Part shown: in pieces, positions 1-8,978 of the stretch | Numbering within the stretch: the stretch's first letter is position 1 | Layout: every line of letters starts with the position of its first letter | Assembly (NCBI RefSeq): GCF_001427605.1 | Contig: NZ_LMGZ01000018.1 | Span: forward strand, 62,001 to 126,000 | DNA from: Devosia sp. Root635 | Lineage (GTDB): Bacteria > Pseudomonadota > Alphaproteobacteria > Rhizobiales > Devosiaceae | Direction: 5' to 3' | Length of the DNA: 64,000 nucleotides | Made by a program: the position numbers and the translations under genes | Notes under the pieces: model-generated | Seen by the model: only the letters and a program-made list of their open reading frames with translations | What the model was told of the DNA's origin: nothing | The model's database searches: none

Positions 1-521
1 CGGCCGATATTGGCGCCGCTGTCATAGTCCTCGGTCACTTTGGTATAGGGCTTCTCGATCAACAGGTAATCCTGCCCAAAAATGTGCTTTTCCAGCAGGC
101 ACGTCTCCTTGTAGCCGTAGCGTTTGAGCAGCATGCGGGCTACGGCGTTCTCGGGCCGCACGAAGGTATAGGCCTTGTGGAAGCGGGTATTGTCCCAATG
201 CTCGTCGAAGGCGCGCATGCCGAACATGCCCAGCTTGGTCTGGCGGTGGCTGGGGAAGACCCAGCTCCAATAGCGGAACACCGAGCCGCATTCGGGGCCC
301 GACACCATGGCGCCGCCCGGTATGCCATCGGCGCACATGATCATGATGTGCCAGGGGTCGAGCGCCAGCAGGGTGCGCAGGAAATTCTTGTTGAGCCGGC
401 CCATTTCGTGGGCCTTGAAGCGGTCGCTGTAATATTCGGACGTGGCAATCACATCCATCAGCTCGCGGTGGATCAGCTCGATATCGGCCGGCGTGGCGGC
501 CCGAATGGTCATCTCGGCCAT
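1..521 (-). CDS. GNAT-family N-acetyltransferase (3' end cut by window edge)
   Basis: This reading frame is open to the window edge, so the C-terminus is missing after about 173 codons. The start chosen is the ATG read leftward from 521, giving MAEMTIRAATPADIEL; a second Met three codons in is also possible. The protein looks like a GNAT acetyltransferase: an N-terminal beta-alpha start (TIRAATPADIELIHREL) and, near residue 130, a segment VRPENAVARMLLKRYGYKE that resembles the late GNAT part (N-x3-AR-x6-GY) where acetyl-CoA binds. Members transfer an acetyl group from acetyl-CoA to an amine; the substrate cannot be told here. It is divergent from acs, about 180 bp away. The family call is fairly secure; the function is unknown. 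Confidence 0.72.
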   Translation of the reverse strand, partial: MAEMTIRAATPADIELIHRELMDVIATSEYYSDRFKAHEMGRLNKNFLRTLLALDPWHIMIMCADGIPGGAMVSGPECGSVFRYWSWVFPSHRQTKLGMFGMRAFDEHWDNTRFHKAYTFVRPENAVARMLLKRYGYKETCLLEKHIFGQDYLLIEKPYTKVTEDYDSGANIG

Positions 522-699
522 GATGCGGCTCCCTCAATGCGCCGACAGTACCAAACACCGGCCCGCGCCCGAAGCATCCTAGGCCAGCGCAGTTAATGGG
601 CGGTACTTGGTGCCGTACCCATTAAGTCGCAGCGTCAAGGCCTTGCCCGGCGCGGGGTGGGTCAGTAGAACGGGAGCGGGAGAGATAAGGGAGGATAGT

Positions 700-2643
700 A
701 TGAGCGAGCAGCTCGTATTCCAGCCAAGTGCGGCTGCGATCGCACGCACCCACGTCACCAAAGCCCAGTATGACGAGATGTATGCGCGCTCGATCAGCGA
801 TCCGGATGGCTTCTGGGCGGAGCAGGCCAAGCGCCTCGATTGGGTGAAATTCCCCAGCAAGATCAAGAACACCACCTATGCCTATCCCGATGTCTCGATC
901 AAATGGTTCGAGGACGGGATCCTCAACGTCTCCTACAATTGCCTCGATCGGCATCTGGCGACGCGTGGCGACCAGACCGCAATTCTCTGGGAAGGCGATA
1001 CGCCGGGTACCGACAGCAAGGTGACCTATCGCGAGCTGCATGACCGGGTCTGCCGCTTTGCCAACGTGCTCAAGGCCAATGGCGTCAAGAAGGGCGACCG
1101 CGTCACCATCTACATGCCGATGATCATCGATACGGCGGTGGCCATGCTGGCCTGCTCACGCATCGGTGCCGTGCATTCGGTGATCTTCGGCGGCTTCTCG
1201 CCGGATTCGATCGCCGGCCGGGTCAGCGACTGCGGCAGCAAGATCATCCTGACGGCCGATGAAGGCCGCCGCGGCGGCAAGACCGTGCCGCTCAAGAAGA
1301 ATGTCGACGAGGCGCTGGGCAAGGTTTCGGGCGTCGAGACGGTCATCGTGGTCAAGGTGACCGGCAATCCGGTGAACATGGTCGAGGGTCGCGACATCTG
1401 GTACGACGACGCGGTTTCCCTCGTCGACGCCGATTGCCCGCCCGAGCCGATGAATGCCGAAGACCCGCTCTTCGTGCTCTATACGTCCGGCTCCACCGGC
1501 AAGCCCAAGGGGGTGCTGCACACCACCGGCGGCTACCTGCTATGGGGCTCGCTCACCCATGAGCTGAGCTTCGATTATCAGGATGGCGAGGTGTTCTGGT
1601 GCACGGCCGATGTGGGCTGGGTCACCGGGCACACCTATATCGTCTACGGTCCGCTGGCCAATGGCGCCACGACGCTGATGTTCGAGGGCATTCCGAGCTA
1701 TCCGGATGCCTCGCGCTTCTGGCAGGTGGTGGAAAAGCACAAGGTCAACGTGTTCCATACCGCGCCGACCGCCATCCGCGCGCTGATGGGCGCCGGGTCC
1801 GAATTCGCCGACAAATACGAAATGCCGACCCTGCGCCTGCTGGGCACGGTGGGCGAGCCGATCAACCCGGAAGCCTGGCTCTGGTATCACAAGCATGTCG
1901 GCAAGGGCCGCTGCGAGATCGTCGATGCCTGGTGGCAGACCGAGACGGGCGGCCATATGATCGCGCCTTTCCCCGGCGCCATTCCCACCAAGCCCGGTTC
2001 GGCCACCAAGCCCTTCTTCGGCGTGCAGCCGGTTGTGCTGTCACCCGAAGGCGTGGTCCAGAGCGAGACCAAGGCCGAGGGCGTGCTGGCCATCAAGGAT
2101 AGCTGGCCGGGCCAGATGCGCACCGTCTATGGCGACCACAAAAGGTTCGTGGAAACCTACTTCACCCAGTACAAGGGCTATTACTTCACCGGCGATGGCT
2201 GCCGTCGCGACGAGGACGGCTATTACTGGATCACCGGCCGTGTCGACGACGTGCTCAACGTCTCGGGCCATCGCCTGGGCACCGCCGAGGTCGAAAGCGC
2301 GCTGGTCAGCCACCCCAAGGTCTCCGAGGCCGCTGTCGTCGGCTATCCGCACGACGTCAAGGGGCAGGGCATCTATTGCTACGTCACCCTGATGGCCGGC
2401 GAAACCAGCGACGACGCGCTCAAGGCCGAGCTTAAGAGCTGGGTCCGCAAGGAAATCGGTCCCATCGCCACGCCCGATCTCATCCAGTGGGCGCCGGGCC
2501 TGCCCAAGACCCGCTCCGGCAAGATCATGCGCCGCATCCTGCGCAAGGTGGCCGAGAACGACTTCGGCTCGCTGGGCGATACGTCCACGCTGGCCGATCC
2601 GGCCGTGGTCAACGACCTGATCGAGAACCGGCAGAACCGTTAG
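700..2643 (+). CDS. acsA: Acetyl-CoA synthetase (AMP-forming)
   Basis: A cytosolic enzyme that activates acetate with ATP and CoA to acetyl-CoA through an acetyl-AMP intermediate. The start at 700 follows a strong ribosome site (AAGGGAGGA, about 5 nt upstream) and gives 647 residues, the usual length for this family; an upstream in-frame start at 607 has no such support. The AMP-binding P-loop-like motif [11 protein letters not shown] starts at residue 261, the core WWQTETGG follows, and the C-terminal RSGKIMRR places Lys608 where the regulatory acetyl-lysine of bacterial Acs sits. It is monocistronic as far as visible: divergent from the GNAT gene and followed by a GC-rich hairpin. Confidence 0.97.
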   Translation: MSEQLVFQPSAAAIARTHVTKAQYDEMYARSISDPDGFWAEQAKRLDWVKFPSKIKNTTYAYPDVSIKWFEDGILNVSYNCLDRHLATRGDQTAILWEGDTPGTDSKVTYRELHDRVCRFANVLKANGVKKGDRVTIYMPMIIDTAVAMLACSRIGAVHSVIFGGFSPDSIAGRVSDCGSKIILTADEGRRGGKTVPLKKNVDEALGKVSGVETVIVVKVTGNPVNMVEGRDIWYDDAVSLVDADCPPEPMNAEDPLFVLYTSGSTGKPKGVLHTTGGYLLWGSLTHELSFDYQDGEVFWCTADVGWVTGHTYIVYGPLANGATTLMFEGIPSYPDASRFWQVVEKHKVNVFHTAPTAIRALMGAGSEFADKYEMPTLRLLGTVGEPINPEAWLWYHKHVGKGRCEIVDAWWQTETGGHMIAPFPGAIPTKPGSATKPFFGVQPVVLSPEGVVQSETKAEGVLAIKDSWPGQMRTVYGDHKRFVETYFTQYKGYYFTGDGCRRDEDGYYWITGRVDDVLNVSGHRLGTAEVESALVSHPKVSEAAVVGYPHDVKGQGIYCYVTLMAGETSDDALKAELKSWVRKEIGPIATPDLIQWAPGLPKTRSGKIMRRILRKVAENDFGSLGDTSTLADPAVVNDLIENRQNR

Positions 2644-2656
2644 CCCGGAAAAGTCA

Positions 2657-2684
2657 CGGGCGGGGACCCCAAGATCCCCGCCCG
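2657..2684 (+). terminator. GC-rich hairpin after acsA
   Basis: A perfect 10-bp stem (CGGGCGGGGA paired with TCCCCGCCCG) with an 8-nt loop starts 13 nt after the acsA stop codon. There is no T-tract, so it may stabilise the mRNA end or need Rho rather than act as a classic intrinsic terminator. Confidence 0.45.
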
Positions 2685-2882
2685 ATCAAAGGCAACGGCC
2701 TCACGGGCTGAAGGTTGAAAACGGCCCATGCTCCAAGTCACCGCGGCCAAACTGGCATGGCCGGGCGGCGTCCCGCATCCCCCAAATGGGGGTGATGGGA
2801 CAATGAACTTGTGCGCCCAGCCATTGTTTCGGCCGGATTTGCCGGTCATCGTCGGACCAGTGATTCCTGCCTGGACCATCCC

Positions 2883-3971
2883 GTGACCCGTCATGCCTGC
2901 CTCATTGCCGCCCTGGCGCTGCTGTTCCTGCCCGTTACCGCCCATGGCGCGACGCTGGAGCAGATGGCGGGGCAGATGATTGTGGTCGGCTTCCAGGGCG
3001 ACGATGTGGACGATGCCGCCGTGGCCGGGCTGCGCGACGACCTGGCGGCCGGCCGGCTTGGTGGCGTCATGCTGCTCAAGCTCAACGTCAAGAGCCTCGA
3101 CGCCGTGGCCGAAATGAATGCCGCCTTCCGCGCGGCGTCCCCAGACCTGCCGCCGTTCCTCACGCTCGATCAGGAGGGCGGCGCGGTCGAGCGGCTGACC
3201 AGGGATGTCGGCTTCAAGGAAATCCCCAACGCCGCCACCATTGCTGCCGAGAACTCTCCCGAGCAGGCCGAGGCGATCTATGCCGAAATGGCCGCGTCCA
3301 TCGCGCAATACGGTTTCACCGTCAATTTCGGGCCGGTGGCCGACGTCAATATCAATCCCGACAACCAGATCATTGCCAAATATGGCCGCGCCTTCAGCGT
3401 CGATCCGGCGGTCGTCGCCCGCTATGACGCGGCCTTCATCGCGGCCCATCACCAGGCGGGCCTTCTTACGGCACTCAAGCATTTTCCCGGGCATGGCTCA
3501 TCCACCGCCGACAGCCATGAAGGGTTCGTGGATATCACCCAGACCTGGCAGCCGGCCGAACTCGATCCCTATCGCGCGCTGATCGCCGATGGCCTGGTCG
3601 ACATGGTCATGGTCGGCCATCTCTATCACGCCGATTATTCCGATGCCGGCGCCAAGACCCCCGCGTCGCTCTCCCCGCAATGGATAGACGGCGTGCTGCG
3701 CGGTGAGTTGGGCTATGATGGCGTGGTCATCAGCGACGATCTCGAAATGGGCGCCATCCGCGACCATTTCACCCTGGAACAGACCGTCACCGAGGCTGTC
3801 CGCGCCGGCATGGACGTGCTGCTGTTCTCCAACACGGCCAGATACCGCGCCAGCCTGGGCCAGGAAATCCTCGACATCCTGCTCGCCGAAGCCCAGGCCG
3901 ACCCGGCCTTCGCCGCACGGATCGAGGAAAGCTACGAGCGGATCGTGCAGCTCAAGGCACGAATTCGCTGA
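2883..3971 (+). CDS. Secreted glycoside hydrolase family 3 protein (beta-N-acetylhexosaminidase-like)
   Basis: A GH3-type hydrolase related to NagZ and secreted hexosaminidases, which cleave beta-linked N-acetylglucosamine. Diagnostic motifs are DQEGGAVERL early in the barrel, KHFPGHG with the following DSHE (the acid/base loop of the NagZ branch) and VISDDLEMGAI, whose Asp is the expected nucleophile. The GTG at 2883 gives a signal-peptide-like start (TRHACLIAALALLFLPVTAHGA), so the product is probably exported, unlike cytosolic NagZ. An in-frame GTG at 2811 is an alternative; neither has a clear ribosome site. A family-A palindromic repeat begins 19 nt after the stop. Chitin, peptidoglycan or other glycan substrates cannot be separated from sequence alone. 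Confidence 0.85.
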   Translation: MTRHACLIAALALLFLPVTAHGATLEQMAGQMIVVGFQGDDVDDAAVAGLRDDLAAGRLGGVMLLKLNVKSLDAVAEMNAAFRAASPDLPPFLTLDQEGGAVERLTRDVGFKEIPNAATIAAENSPEQAEAIYAEMAASIAQYGFTVNFGPVADVNINPDNQIIAKYGRAFSVDPAVVARYDAAFIAAHHQAGLLTALKHFPGHGSSTADSHEGFVDITQTWQPAELDPYRALIADGLVDMVMVGHLYHADYSDAGAKTPASLSPQWIDGVLRGELGYDGVVISDDLEMGAIRDHFTLEQTVTEAVRAGMDVLLFSNTARYRASLGQEILDILLAEAQADPAFAARIEESYERIVQLKARIR

Positions 3972-3990
3972 GTCCGCCCAAAACTCGATC

Positions 3991-4074
3991 GTCACCCTCG
4001 GGCTTGACCCGAGGGCTCTGTACTTACCGGACGCTCTGCAAGTGAAGAGCCCTCGGGTCAAGCCCGAGGGTGAC
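3991..4074. repeat. Family-A palindromic repeat, copy 1
   Basis: Two perfect 29-bp inverted arms (3991-4019 and 4046-4074) flank a 26-nt spacer. Each arm contains an inner palindrome CCTCGGGCTTGACCCGAGG. Related copies lie at 30816-30888 and 53053-53136. It begins 19 nt after the stop codon of the GH3 gene. Confidence 0.9.
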
Positions 4075-4210
4075 GCTCAGTGGTGGTGGATATAGGTAAG
4101 ATAGCTGAGTAAGCTCTGCCCCCGCTTTCCCCACCTTCTCGCCAGCAGCGGTTCCCTCCGCATCCATCGCCAGATAAAGTGCGCCCCCACGAGGCAGGAG
4201 TCGTTGCTTG

Positions 4211-5008
4211 ATGACGGATGATCGCGAAGTCCGACAGGTCCGGGCGATGTTCATTTCGGACGTCCATCTGGGCATGAAGCCGATCCGGGTCGGACAGCTC
4301 ATCGAATTCCTGCGCGCCCATGATGCCGAGACCATCTATCTCGTCGGCGATATCCTCGATGGCTGGCGTCTGGCCAAGTCCTGGCATTGGCCGGCCGAAT
4401 ACAACGTGCTGGTGCAGATCCTGCTCGACAAGGCCAATGCCGGCACCCGTGTCGTCTACCTGCCGGGCAATCACGACGAGTTCCTGCGCGAATATCTGGG
4501 CACCTATTTCGGTGAGGTCGAATTCGTCGACCGCACCGTCCACACCTCGGCCTCGGGCAAAACCTACCTCGTCATCCACGGCGATCAGTTCGATGTGGTG
4601 GTGATGAACGCCAAGTGGCTCGCCCATGTCGGCGACTGGGCCTACAACGCCGCCCTGCGCGTCAACATCGCCATCAACTGGGTGCGGCGCCGGCTGGGCC
4701 TGCAATACTGGTCGCTGAGCGCCTGGGCCAAGCAGAAGGTCAAGAACGCCGTCTCCGTGATCGGCCGCTTCGAGGAAGCGCTGGTGCATGAGGCGAAAGA
4801 GTCCGGCGTCGACGGCGTCATCTGCGGCCATATCCACTTCGCCGACATGCACGATCGGTTGGGCATCCACTACATCAATACCGGTGACTGGGTGGAAAGC
4901 TGCACCGCCATCGTCGAAAATGCCGACGGCGCCTTCGAGCTGGTCAAATGGACCGAAATGGTCGCCGGTGAACCCCGCAGGTTCCGCCTGCGTCGAGCCG
5001 CCGGGTAA
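4211..5008 (+). CDS. UDP-2,3-diacylglucosamine diphosphatase-like metallophosphoesterase
   Basis: A calcineurin-type phosphoesterase of 265 residues with the full two-metal motif set: ISDVHLG near residue 16, GDILDGW, GNHDEF, HGDQFD and CGHIHF. This arrangement, with the WxL-rich middle and the late NTGDWVESC segment, fits the LpxH-like branch (UDP-2,3-diacylglucosamine hydrolysis in lipid A synthesis). Many Hyphomicrobiales use LpxI for that step, so the exact substrate is uncertain. The start is the ATG at 4211; a TTG directly before it is less likely. Family-B repeat copy 4 begins 4 nt after its stop codon. Confidence 0.8.
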   Translation: MTDDREVRQVRAMFISDVHLGMKPIRVGQLIEFLRAHDAETIYLVGDILDGWRLAKSWHWPAEYNVLVQILLDKANAGTRVVYLPGNHDEFLREYLGTYFGEVEFVDRTVHTSASGKTYLVIHGDQFDVVVMNAKWLAHVGDWAYNAALRVNIAINWVRRRLGLQYWSLSAWAKQKVKNAVSVIGRFEEALVHEAKESGVDGVICGHIHFADMHDRLGIHYINTGDWVESCTAIVENADGAFELVKWTEMVAGEPRRFRLRRAAG

Positions 5009-5012
5009 GCCG

Positions 5013-5058
5013 CCCCTCACCTCTCCCTGGAGAGGTCGGCCGAAGGCCGGGTGAGGGG
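5013..5058. repeat. Family-B palindromic repeat, half element (copy 4)
   Basis: A single hairpin unit (CCCCTCACCTCTCC ... GGTGAGGGG) matching the first half of the longer copies at 20760, 25322 and 59302. It starts 4 nt after the stop codon of the metallophosphoesterase gene. Confidence 0.85.
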
Positions 5059-5161
5059 GCGCCCGCCGGATAACAGTAAAGCGGCAACAACACCCCTTGC
5101 CTTGCCGGGCAATGCGAGGCACCAAGGGTTCCGGGCGCTGATTTGCCCGGAGTTCATTTCC

Positions 5162-6361
5162 ATGCTTTCGGCATTTTCGCGCCCGGCCAGTCCCGAGCTG
5201 CGCGCGTCCGTGTTTCAGTTCACCGTCTATATCCCCGGTGGCGTGGCTTCGGTCTTCCTGGGCATCTGGCTCAGCGAACACGGTATTCCCGCCGACCAGA
5301 TCGGCATCATCAATGCGCTGCCCACTTTGTGCCTGCTGCTGCTCAACATCCTTGTGGGCCGCATTGCCGACAAGGCCGATGACTGGCGCACGGCGCTGAT
5401 CGTCATCTCGCTCGCCTCGGCATTGGCGCCGCTGCCGCTGTTCTTCGTCTCCGAATTCTGGGGCATATTGCTGATCTGGGCGCTCTGCGCCACCTCCAAC
5501 GGCCTGGTCGCCCCGGTCATCGACGCGGCCACCGTGCGGATGACGCGCCGCAACGGCACCGATTTCGGCACGGTCCGGGCCTGGGCCACCGTGGGCTATG
5601 TCTTCGCGGCCGGCGGGCTTGGCCTCTTTCTCAATGTGCTGGGGTCGGGTGCCTTTGTCGCCCTCTATGTGGCGACGGTGGTGGTGCGGGCCGCGCTCGC
5701 CTTCCTGCTGCCGCGCTTCCGCGCGCCCGCGCCCCAGCCGACGCTGGCCAACAGCGATCCGGCGCTGGTCGCCCAGCCCAGCCGGCTCAGGGATTCCCTG
5801 CAACCTTGGTTCGTGCTGCCGCTGCTGGCGTTTGCGCTGGTCAATTCGAGCAATTCGGTGATCGGCAGCTTCGGCGCGCTGCTGTGGCACGAAAACGGAA
5901 TTCCGAGCTATTTCCTCGGGCCGCTGCTAGGCATTGCGGCGGTGGGCGAGGCCATCCTGATGTTCGCCTGGCGGCGCTTCGGCGGGCGGGTCACGGCGCG
6001 CAACATGATCCTGGTGGCGGCGGTGGCGGGCTTCGTGCGCTTCACCATCATGGCTTTCAATCCGCCGGCGGAAGTGCTGTTCTTCACCCAGCTCCTGCAC
6101 GCTTTCAGCTTCGGCATGGGCTATTTCGGGGTCGTGCACTTCATCGCCAACTGGACCAACGAGGCCAATGCCGCCGAGGCGCAGGGTTTCGCCAACATGC
6201 TCAACATGGCCATGGCCATGCTGGCGCTGGTCATCTTCGGCGTGCTGGTGGAGTTTTTCGGGGCCTATGCCTTCTTCTACTCCACGGTCACCTCGCTGCT
6301 GGCCGTCGGCTGCGTACTGCTGTCCCTGCGGCTCCGCCCGCCAAAGTCGCTGGTGGGGTAA
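5162..6361 (+). CDS. Major facilitator superfamily transporter
   Basis: A 399-residue inner-membrane protein with about 12 hydrophobic segments in two halves split by a charged, Pro/Ala-rich linker near residues 185-215. The first loop LVGRIADKADDWR resembles the MFS motif A region, and the overall pattern fits the MFS_1_like / phenylpropionate-permease-like group. The start at 5162 follows GGAG about 10 nt upstream; an open frame further 5' (to 5051) runs through repeat DNA and is unlikely to be translated. No substrate can be inferred. It overlaps no neighbour and may be transcribed alone. Confidence 0.85.
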   Translation: MLSAFSRPASPELRASVFQFTVYIPGGVASVFLGIWLSEHGIPADQIGIINALPTLCLLLLNILVGRIADKADDWRTALIVISLASALAPLPLFFVSEFWGILLIWALCATSNGLVAPVIDAATVRMTRRNGTDFGTVRAWATVGYVFAAGGLGLFLNVLGSGAFVALYVATVVVRAALAFLLPRFRAPAPQPTLANSDPALVAQPSRLRDSLQPWFVLPLLAFALVNSSNSVIGSFGALLWHENGIPSYFLGPLLGIAAVGEAILMFAWRRFGGRVTARNMILVAAVAGFVRFTIMAFNPPAEVLFFTQLLHAFSFGMGYFGVVHFIANWTNEANAAEAQGFANMLNMAMAMLALVIFGVLVEFFGAYAFFYSTVTSLLAVGCVLLSLRLRPPKSLVG

Positions 6362-6425
6362 GACTCCAGCGGGTGGTTGGCGTATGGTGCAGCCAGTCGC
6401 AGATTACCATTGGTAGGAAACTGGC

Positions 6426-7010
6426 ATGGCTATCGGGCAGAGTGACGAACGGCACGGCAGAGTGCTGTGGAGCTTCATGATGTCGCTGGATGGGTTTGTC
6501 GCAGGGCCCAACCATGACATGGGCTGGATGTGGACCGGTGGATATCGCGCGGAGCCGGGGGTGATCCGGGGATATATCGAACGAACCGGCGCGATCATCG
6601 CAGGACGCGACGGCTGGGACTCTCCAGGGGGCCATAGTCCCTGGGGTGGGGCATGGCGCGGTCCGATCTTCGTTCTCACGCACCATCCCGAAGATGCTGA
6701 GCCCGCTGAGAATGTGACGTTCCTGCATCGCGAACCCGCCGAGGTGGTGCAACTGGCGCTTGCCGCCGCGGCTGGCAAGGACATCATGGTGTTCTCCCCG
6801 AATATCGGCGCCCAGCTTCTCGGACTCGGGCTCATCGACGAGATCGACCTGCACATCGCGCCCGTTCTGCTCGGTGACGGCATCCGGCTTTACAGCAAGC
6901 CGGATGGCACCCCGATCCGCCTCACGCCGCTCGCCGAGAACAGCGACACCGCATCGACAGTTCGGGTGCGATACCGGCCCATCTCCCGCCACAGGGACGC
7001 CGATATCTGA
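6426..7010 (+). CDS. Dihydrofolate reductase / RibD C-terminal domain family protein
   Basis: A 194-residue protein with the typical opening of this family (WSFMMSLDGFVAGPNHDMGW), a Rossmann-like middle that could hold NADPH, and the late IDEIDLHIAPVLLGDGIRL segment. The family includes stand-alone RibD-C-like reductases of unknown substrate, common next to LysR or TetR regulators. It lies convergent to the NADP-binding protein gene at 7071-7670. Housekeeping dihydrofolate reductase (FolA) is shorter and differs in its active-site block, so this is not FolA. Function beyond a probable NADPH-dependent reduction is unknown. Confidence 0.85.
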   Translation: MAIGQSDERHGRVLWSFMMSLDGFVAGPNHDMGWMWTGGYRAEPGVIRGYIERTGAIIAGRDGWDSPGGHSPWGGAWRGPIFVLTHHPEDAEPAENVTFLHREPAEVVQLALAAAAGKDIMVFSPNIGAQLLGLGLIDEIDLHIAPVLLGDGIRLYSKPDGTPIRLTPLAENSDTASTVRVRYRPISRHRDADI

Positions 7011-7070
7011 TCGTGGTCGCAGGCAGTAGGCGCGACCGGTTCTCGGCGTCGATCACCGGTCGCGGATCGA

Positions 7071-7670
7071 TTACTGCTCCTTCTTGAACACATCCTGGAA
7101 GATGAGCTTGCCCCAGACGCGGTCGCGCGCATGTACCAGCGCGCCACCCTCGTCGAGCTTTCCCAGGTCGACTGGTGCGAAGCCCAGTTGCCTGGCCAAA
7201 TCCGCCACGGGGGCGATCGCGGCCTCGTCGTCGCTCGACAGGAAGACCACGCGGTGGCCGCCATCGACGACCGGATCGGCGGCCAGGATGGCTGCGATCA
7301 GGTGATTGAACCCCTTGACGAGCCTGGCGCCGGTGAACGCCCTGGCGAGGAAGGCGGAGGACGGCAGGCCTTCCAGGTCCTCCAGGGAAACCAGCGCGTT
7401 TGTCGCGTCGATGACCGTCTTGCCTTGCCAGCTCGGCAGGGCCTTCGCAACTTGGCCATGTTCCCCGAACGGGATCGCCAGGATGATTGTGTCGGCTTCG
7501 AGTGCCTCCTGCAGCGATCTGGCGACGACTGTCGGGCCAATCGCCCGAGCCTGCGGCGCCAGTGCCTCGGCCGGCCGCCGGCTGGCGACGGTCACGTTCA
7601 TGTTTTTGCGGGCAAAGGCTTGCGCAAGCGCCTGGCCTATCCTGCCGAATCCTATAATCGCGTAGCTCAT
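7071..7670 (-). CDS. NADPH-dependent F420-reductase-like NAD(P)-binding protein
   Basis: A 199-residue Rossmann protein opening with YAIIGFGRIGQALAQAF (GxGxxG dinucleotide site) followed by VASRRPAE, whose Arg-Arg after beta-2 suggests NADPH preference. The layout (DTIILAIPFGEHGQV, IDATNAL, GARLVKGFNHL) matches the F420_oxidored family found widely in bacteria that lack F420; there it probably reduces another substrate. It is transcribed divergently from the LysR gene at 7876 with about 205 bp between them, the usual layout for a LysR regulator and its target. Confidence 0.85.
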   Translation of the reverse strand: MSYAIIGFGRIGQALAQAFARKNMNVTVASRRPAEALAPQARAIGPTVVARSLQEALEADTIILAIPFGEHGQVAKALPSWQGKTVIDATNALVSLEDLEGLPSSAFLARAFTGARLVKGFNHLIAAILAADPVVDGGHRVVFLSSDDEAAIAPVADLARQLGFAPVDLGKLDEGGALVHARDRVWGKLIFQDVFKKEQ

Positions 7671-7875
7671 AATGCTTCTCCGGGTTATCCGTTGTGCTGT
7701 CCAGCCGCCTCAACATGGGTCCGGCGAAGCTGGGCGTTGAGTGCGGAAGCGCGCATATCGGTGGTGCGAAATCGATCCGGCCGGACGATTGGTGCTCGCC
7801 GATGGCCACCCATACTGCTGCTCGATATGCTAGATACGGGCTTGGGAGGCGCACCGCGCGGTGCGGGATTGCACC

Positions 7876-8772
7876 ATGATCGACTGGGATGACGTCCGCT
7901 ACTTTCTTGCCGTCGCGCGGGGAGGCTCGGTGCGGGCCGCCGCCGGGCGCCTCAAGGTGAATCACGCGACCGTGCTGCGACGCATCGCGCAGCTCGAGGA
8001 GCGTCTTGGGGCGCATATGTTCGAGAAACTGCCTTCAGGCTACCGTCTGACGACTGCGGGCGAGGAGGTTCTCGAGTTCGCGGAGCAGATGGAGGCGTCG
8101 TCGCATTTGCTGGAGGCGCGAATCTTCGGGCGGGACCAGGGCGCGCGGGGGCTTTTGCGGGTGACGCTTCCGCCGTTCCTCGCCACACACCTGCTCATGC
8201 CGGATCTCGCCGATTTCGCCCGGCTGCATCCGGATATCGAGATGGAAATCCTGTCGTCCGGCGAATTGGCAAATCTGACCAATCGAGAGGCCGACGTTGC
8301 AATCCGCATTGTTGCCGACCGCAAGACCCTGCCGCTCAATCTTCACGGCCTGAAGGGACCGGAACTGCTCAGCGGCATCTATATGTCTCGCCATCGACTG
8401 GCCGCGTGGCGTGCGGGCGCGCCTGATCCCATCCGGTGGATCGTCATTGACAGTCATGGAATTCCGGGCTGGGCGCGCGAGGGAGATGTTCACACCACGG
8501 GCGTTCCCTTCAGAACCCCGGATGCCGAGACGCAGATCGCAGCGGCGCAGCAAGGGATCGGGATGACGAAACTGCCGTGCTTCGTCGGTGATGCCGACCC
8601 TCTGCTGGTGAGGGTTCCGGGCACCGACCTGCCAGCCCATGGAACGCTCTGGCTTCTCACGCAGGGGGAGACACGCAAGACGAAGCGCGTGCGGCTCTTC
8701 ACGGAGTTCGTATCCCGCAGGCTCGCCGCCTATGGTCCGCTGCTCGCGGGGCTGTCTGTATCGCGCGACTGA
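7876..8772 (+). CDS. LysR-family transcriptional regulator
   Basis: A 298-residue regulator with an N-terminal winged helix-turn-helix (residues about 3-60: DWDDVRYFLAVARGGSVRAA ... VNHATVLRRIAQLEERLG) and a C-terminal periplasmic-binding-protein-like effector domain. The ATG at 7876 is preferred to a GTG 15 nt upstream because it begins directly at the conserved helix. It is divergent from the NADP-binding reductase gene, so it probably controls that gene and itself; the inducer is unknown. Its stop is 19 nt from the family-D palindromic repeat. Confidence 0.9.
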   Translation: MIDWDDVRYFLAVARGGSVRAAAGRLKVNHATVLRRIAQLEERLGAHMFEKLPSGYRLTTAGEEVLEFAEQMEASSHLLEARIFGRDQGARGLLRVTLPPFLATHLLMPDLADFARLHPDIEMEILSSGELANLTNREADVAIRIVADRKTLPLNLHGLKGPELLSGIYMSRHRLAAWRAGAPDPIRWIVIDSHGIPGWAREGDVHTTGVPFRTPDAETQIAAAQQGIGMTKLPCFVGDADPLLVRVPGTDLPAHGTLWLLTQGETRKTKRVRLFTEFVSRRLAAYGPLLAGLSVSRD

Positions 8773-8791
8773 CGCGCGGCAGGTCGAAGTA

Positions 8792-8911
8792 GCCCTCGTG
8801 GTTCGAGGCTCGCGAAGGGCTCGCACCTCACCATGAGGGCTACTCTTGGTCCGGCGTATCAGTAGCCCTCATGGTGAGGCGGGAGCGTAGCGACCCTCGA
8901 ACCACGAGGGC
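8792..8911. repeat. Family-D nested palindromic repeat
   Basis: Outer 17-bp perfect inverted arms (8792-8808 with 8895-8911) enclose inner 19-bp perfect inverted arms (8826-8844 with 8861-8879). The element fills most of the gap between the convergent lysR and GPR-like genes. Only one copy is in this window. Confidence 0.9.
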
Positions 8912-8928
8912 GTGGCATTGTGCCCCCA

Positions 8929-8958
8929 AACAAAACGGCCCCGGTTTCCCTGGGGCCG
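8929..8958 (-). terminator. Intrinsic terminator of the GPR-like gene
   Basis: On the minus strand the stem CGGCCCC / GGGGCCG with a 9-nt loop is followed by TTTTGTTT, about 20 nt after the stop codon of the 1699-residue gene. Confidence 0.8.
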
Positions 8959-8978
8959 CTGCAATTCCCTGCCGGGCC

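Noticed and set aside
5051-5161. A 37-codon N-terminal extension of the MFS gene.
   Set aside because: It would start inside a palindromic repeat and lacks hydrophobic or conserved residues; the ATG at 5162 has a ribosome site.
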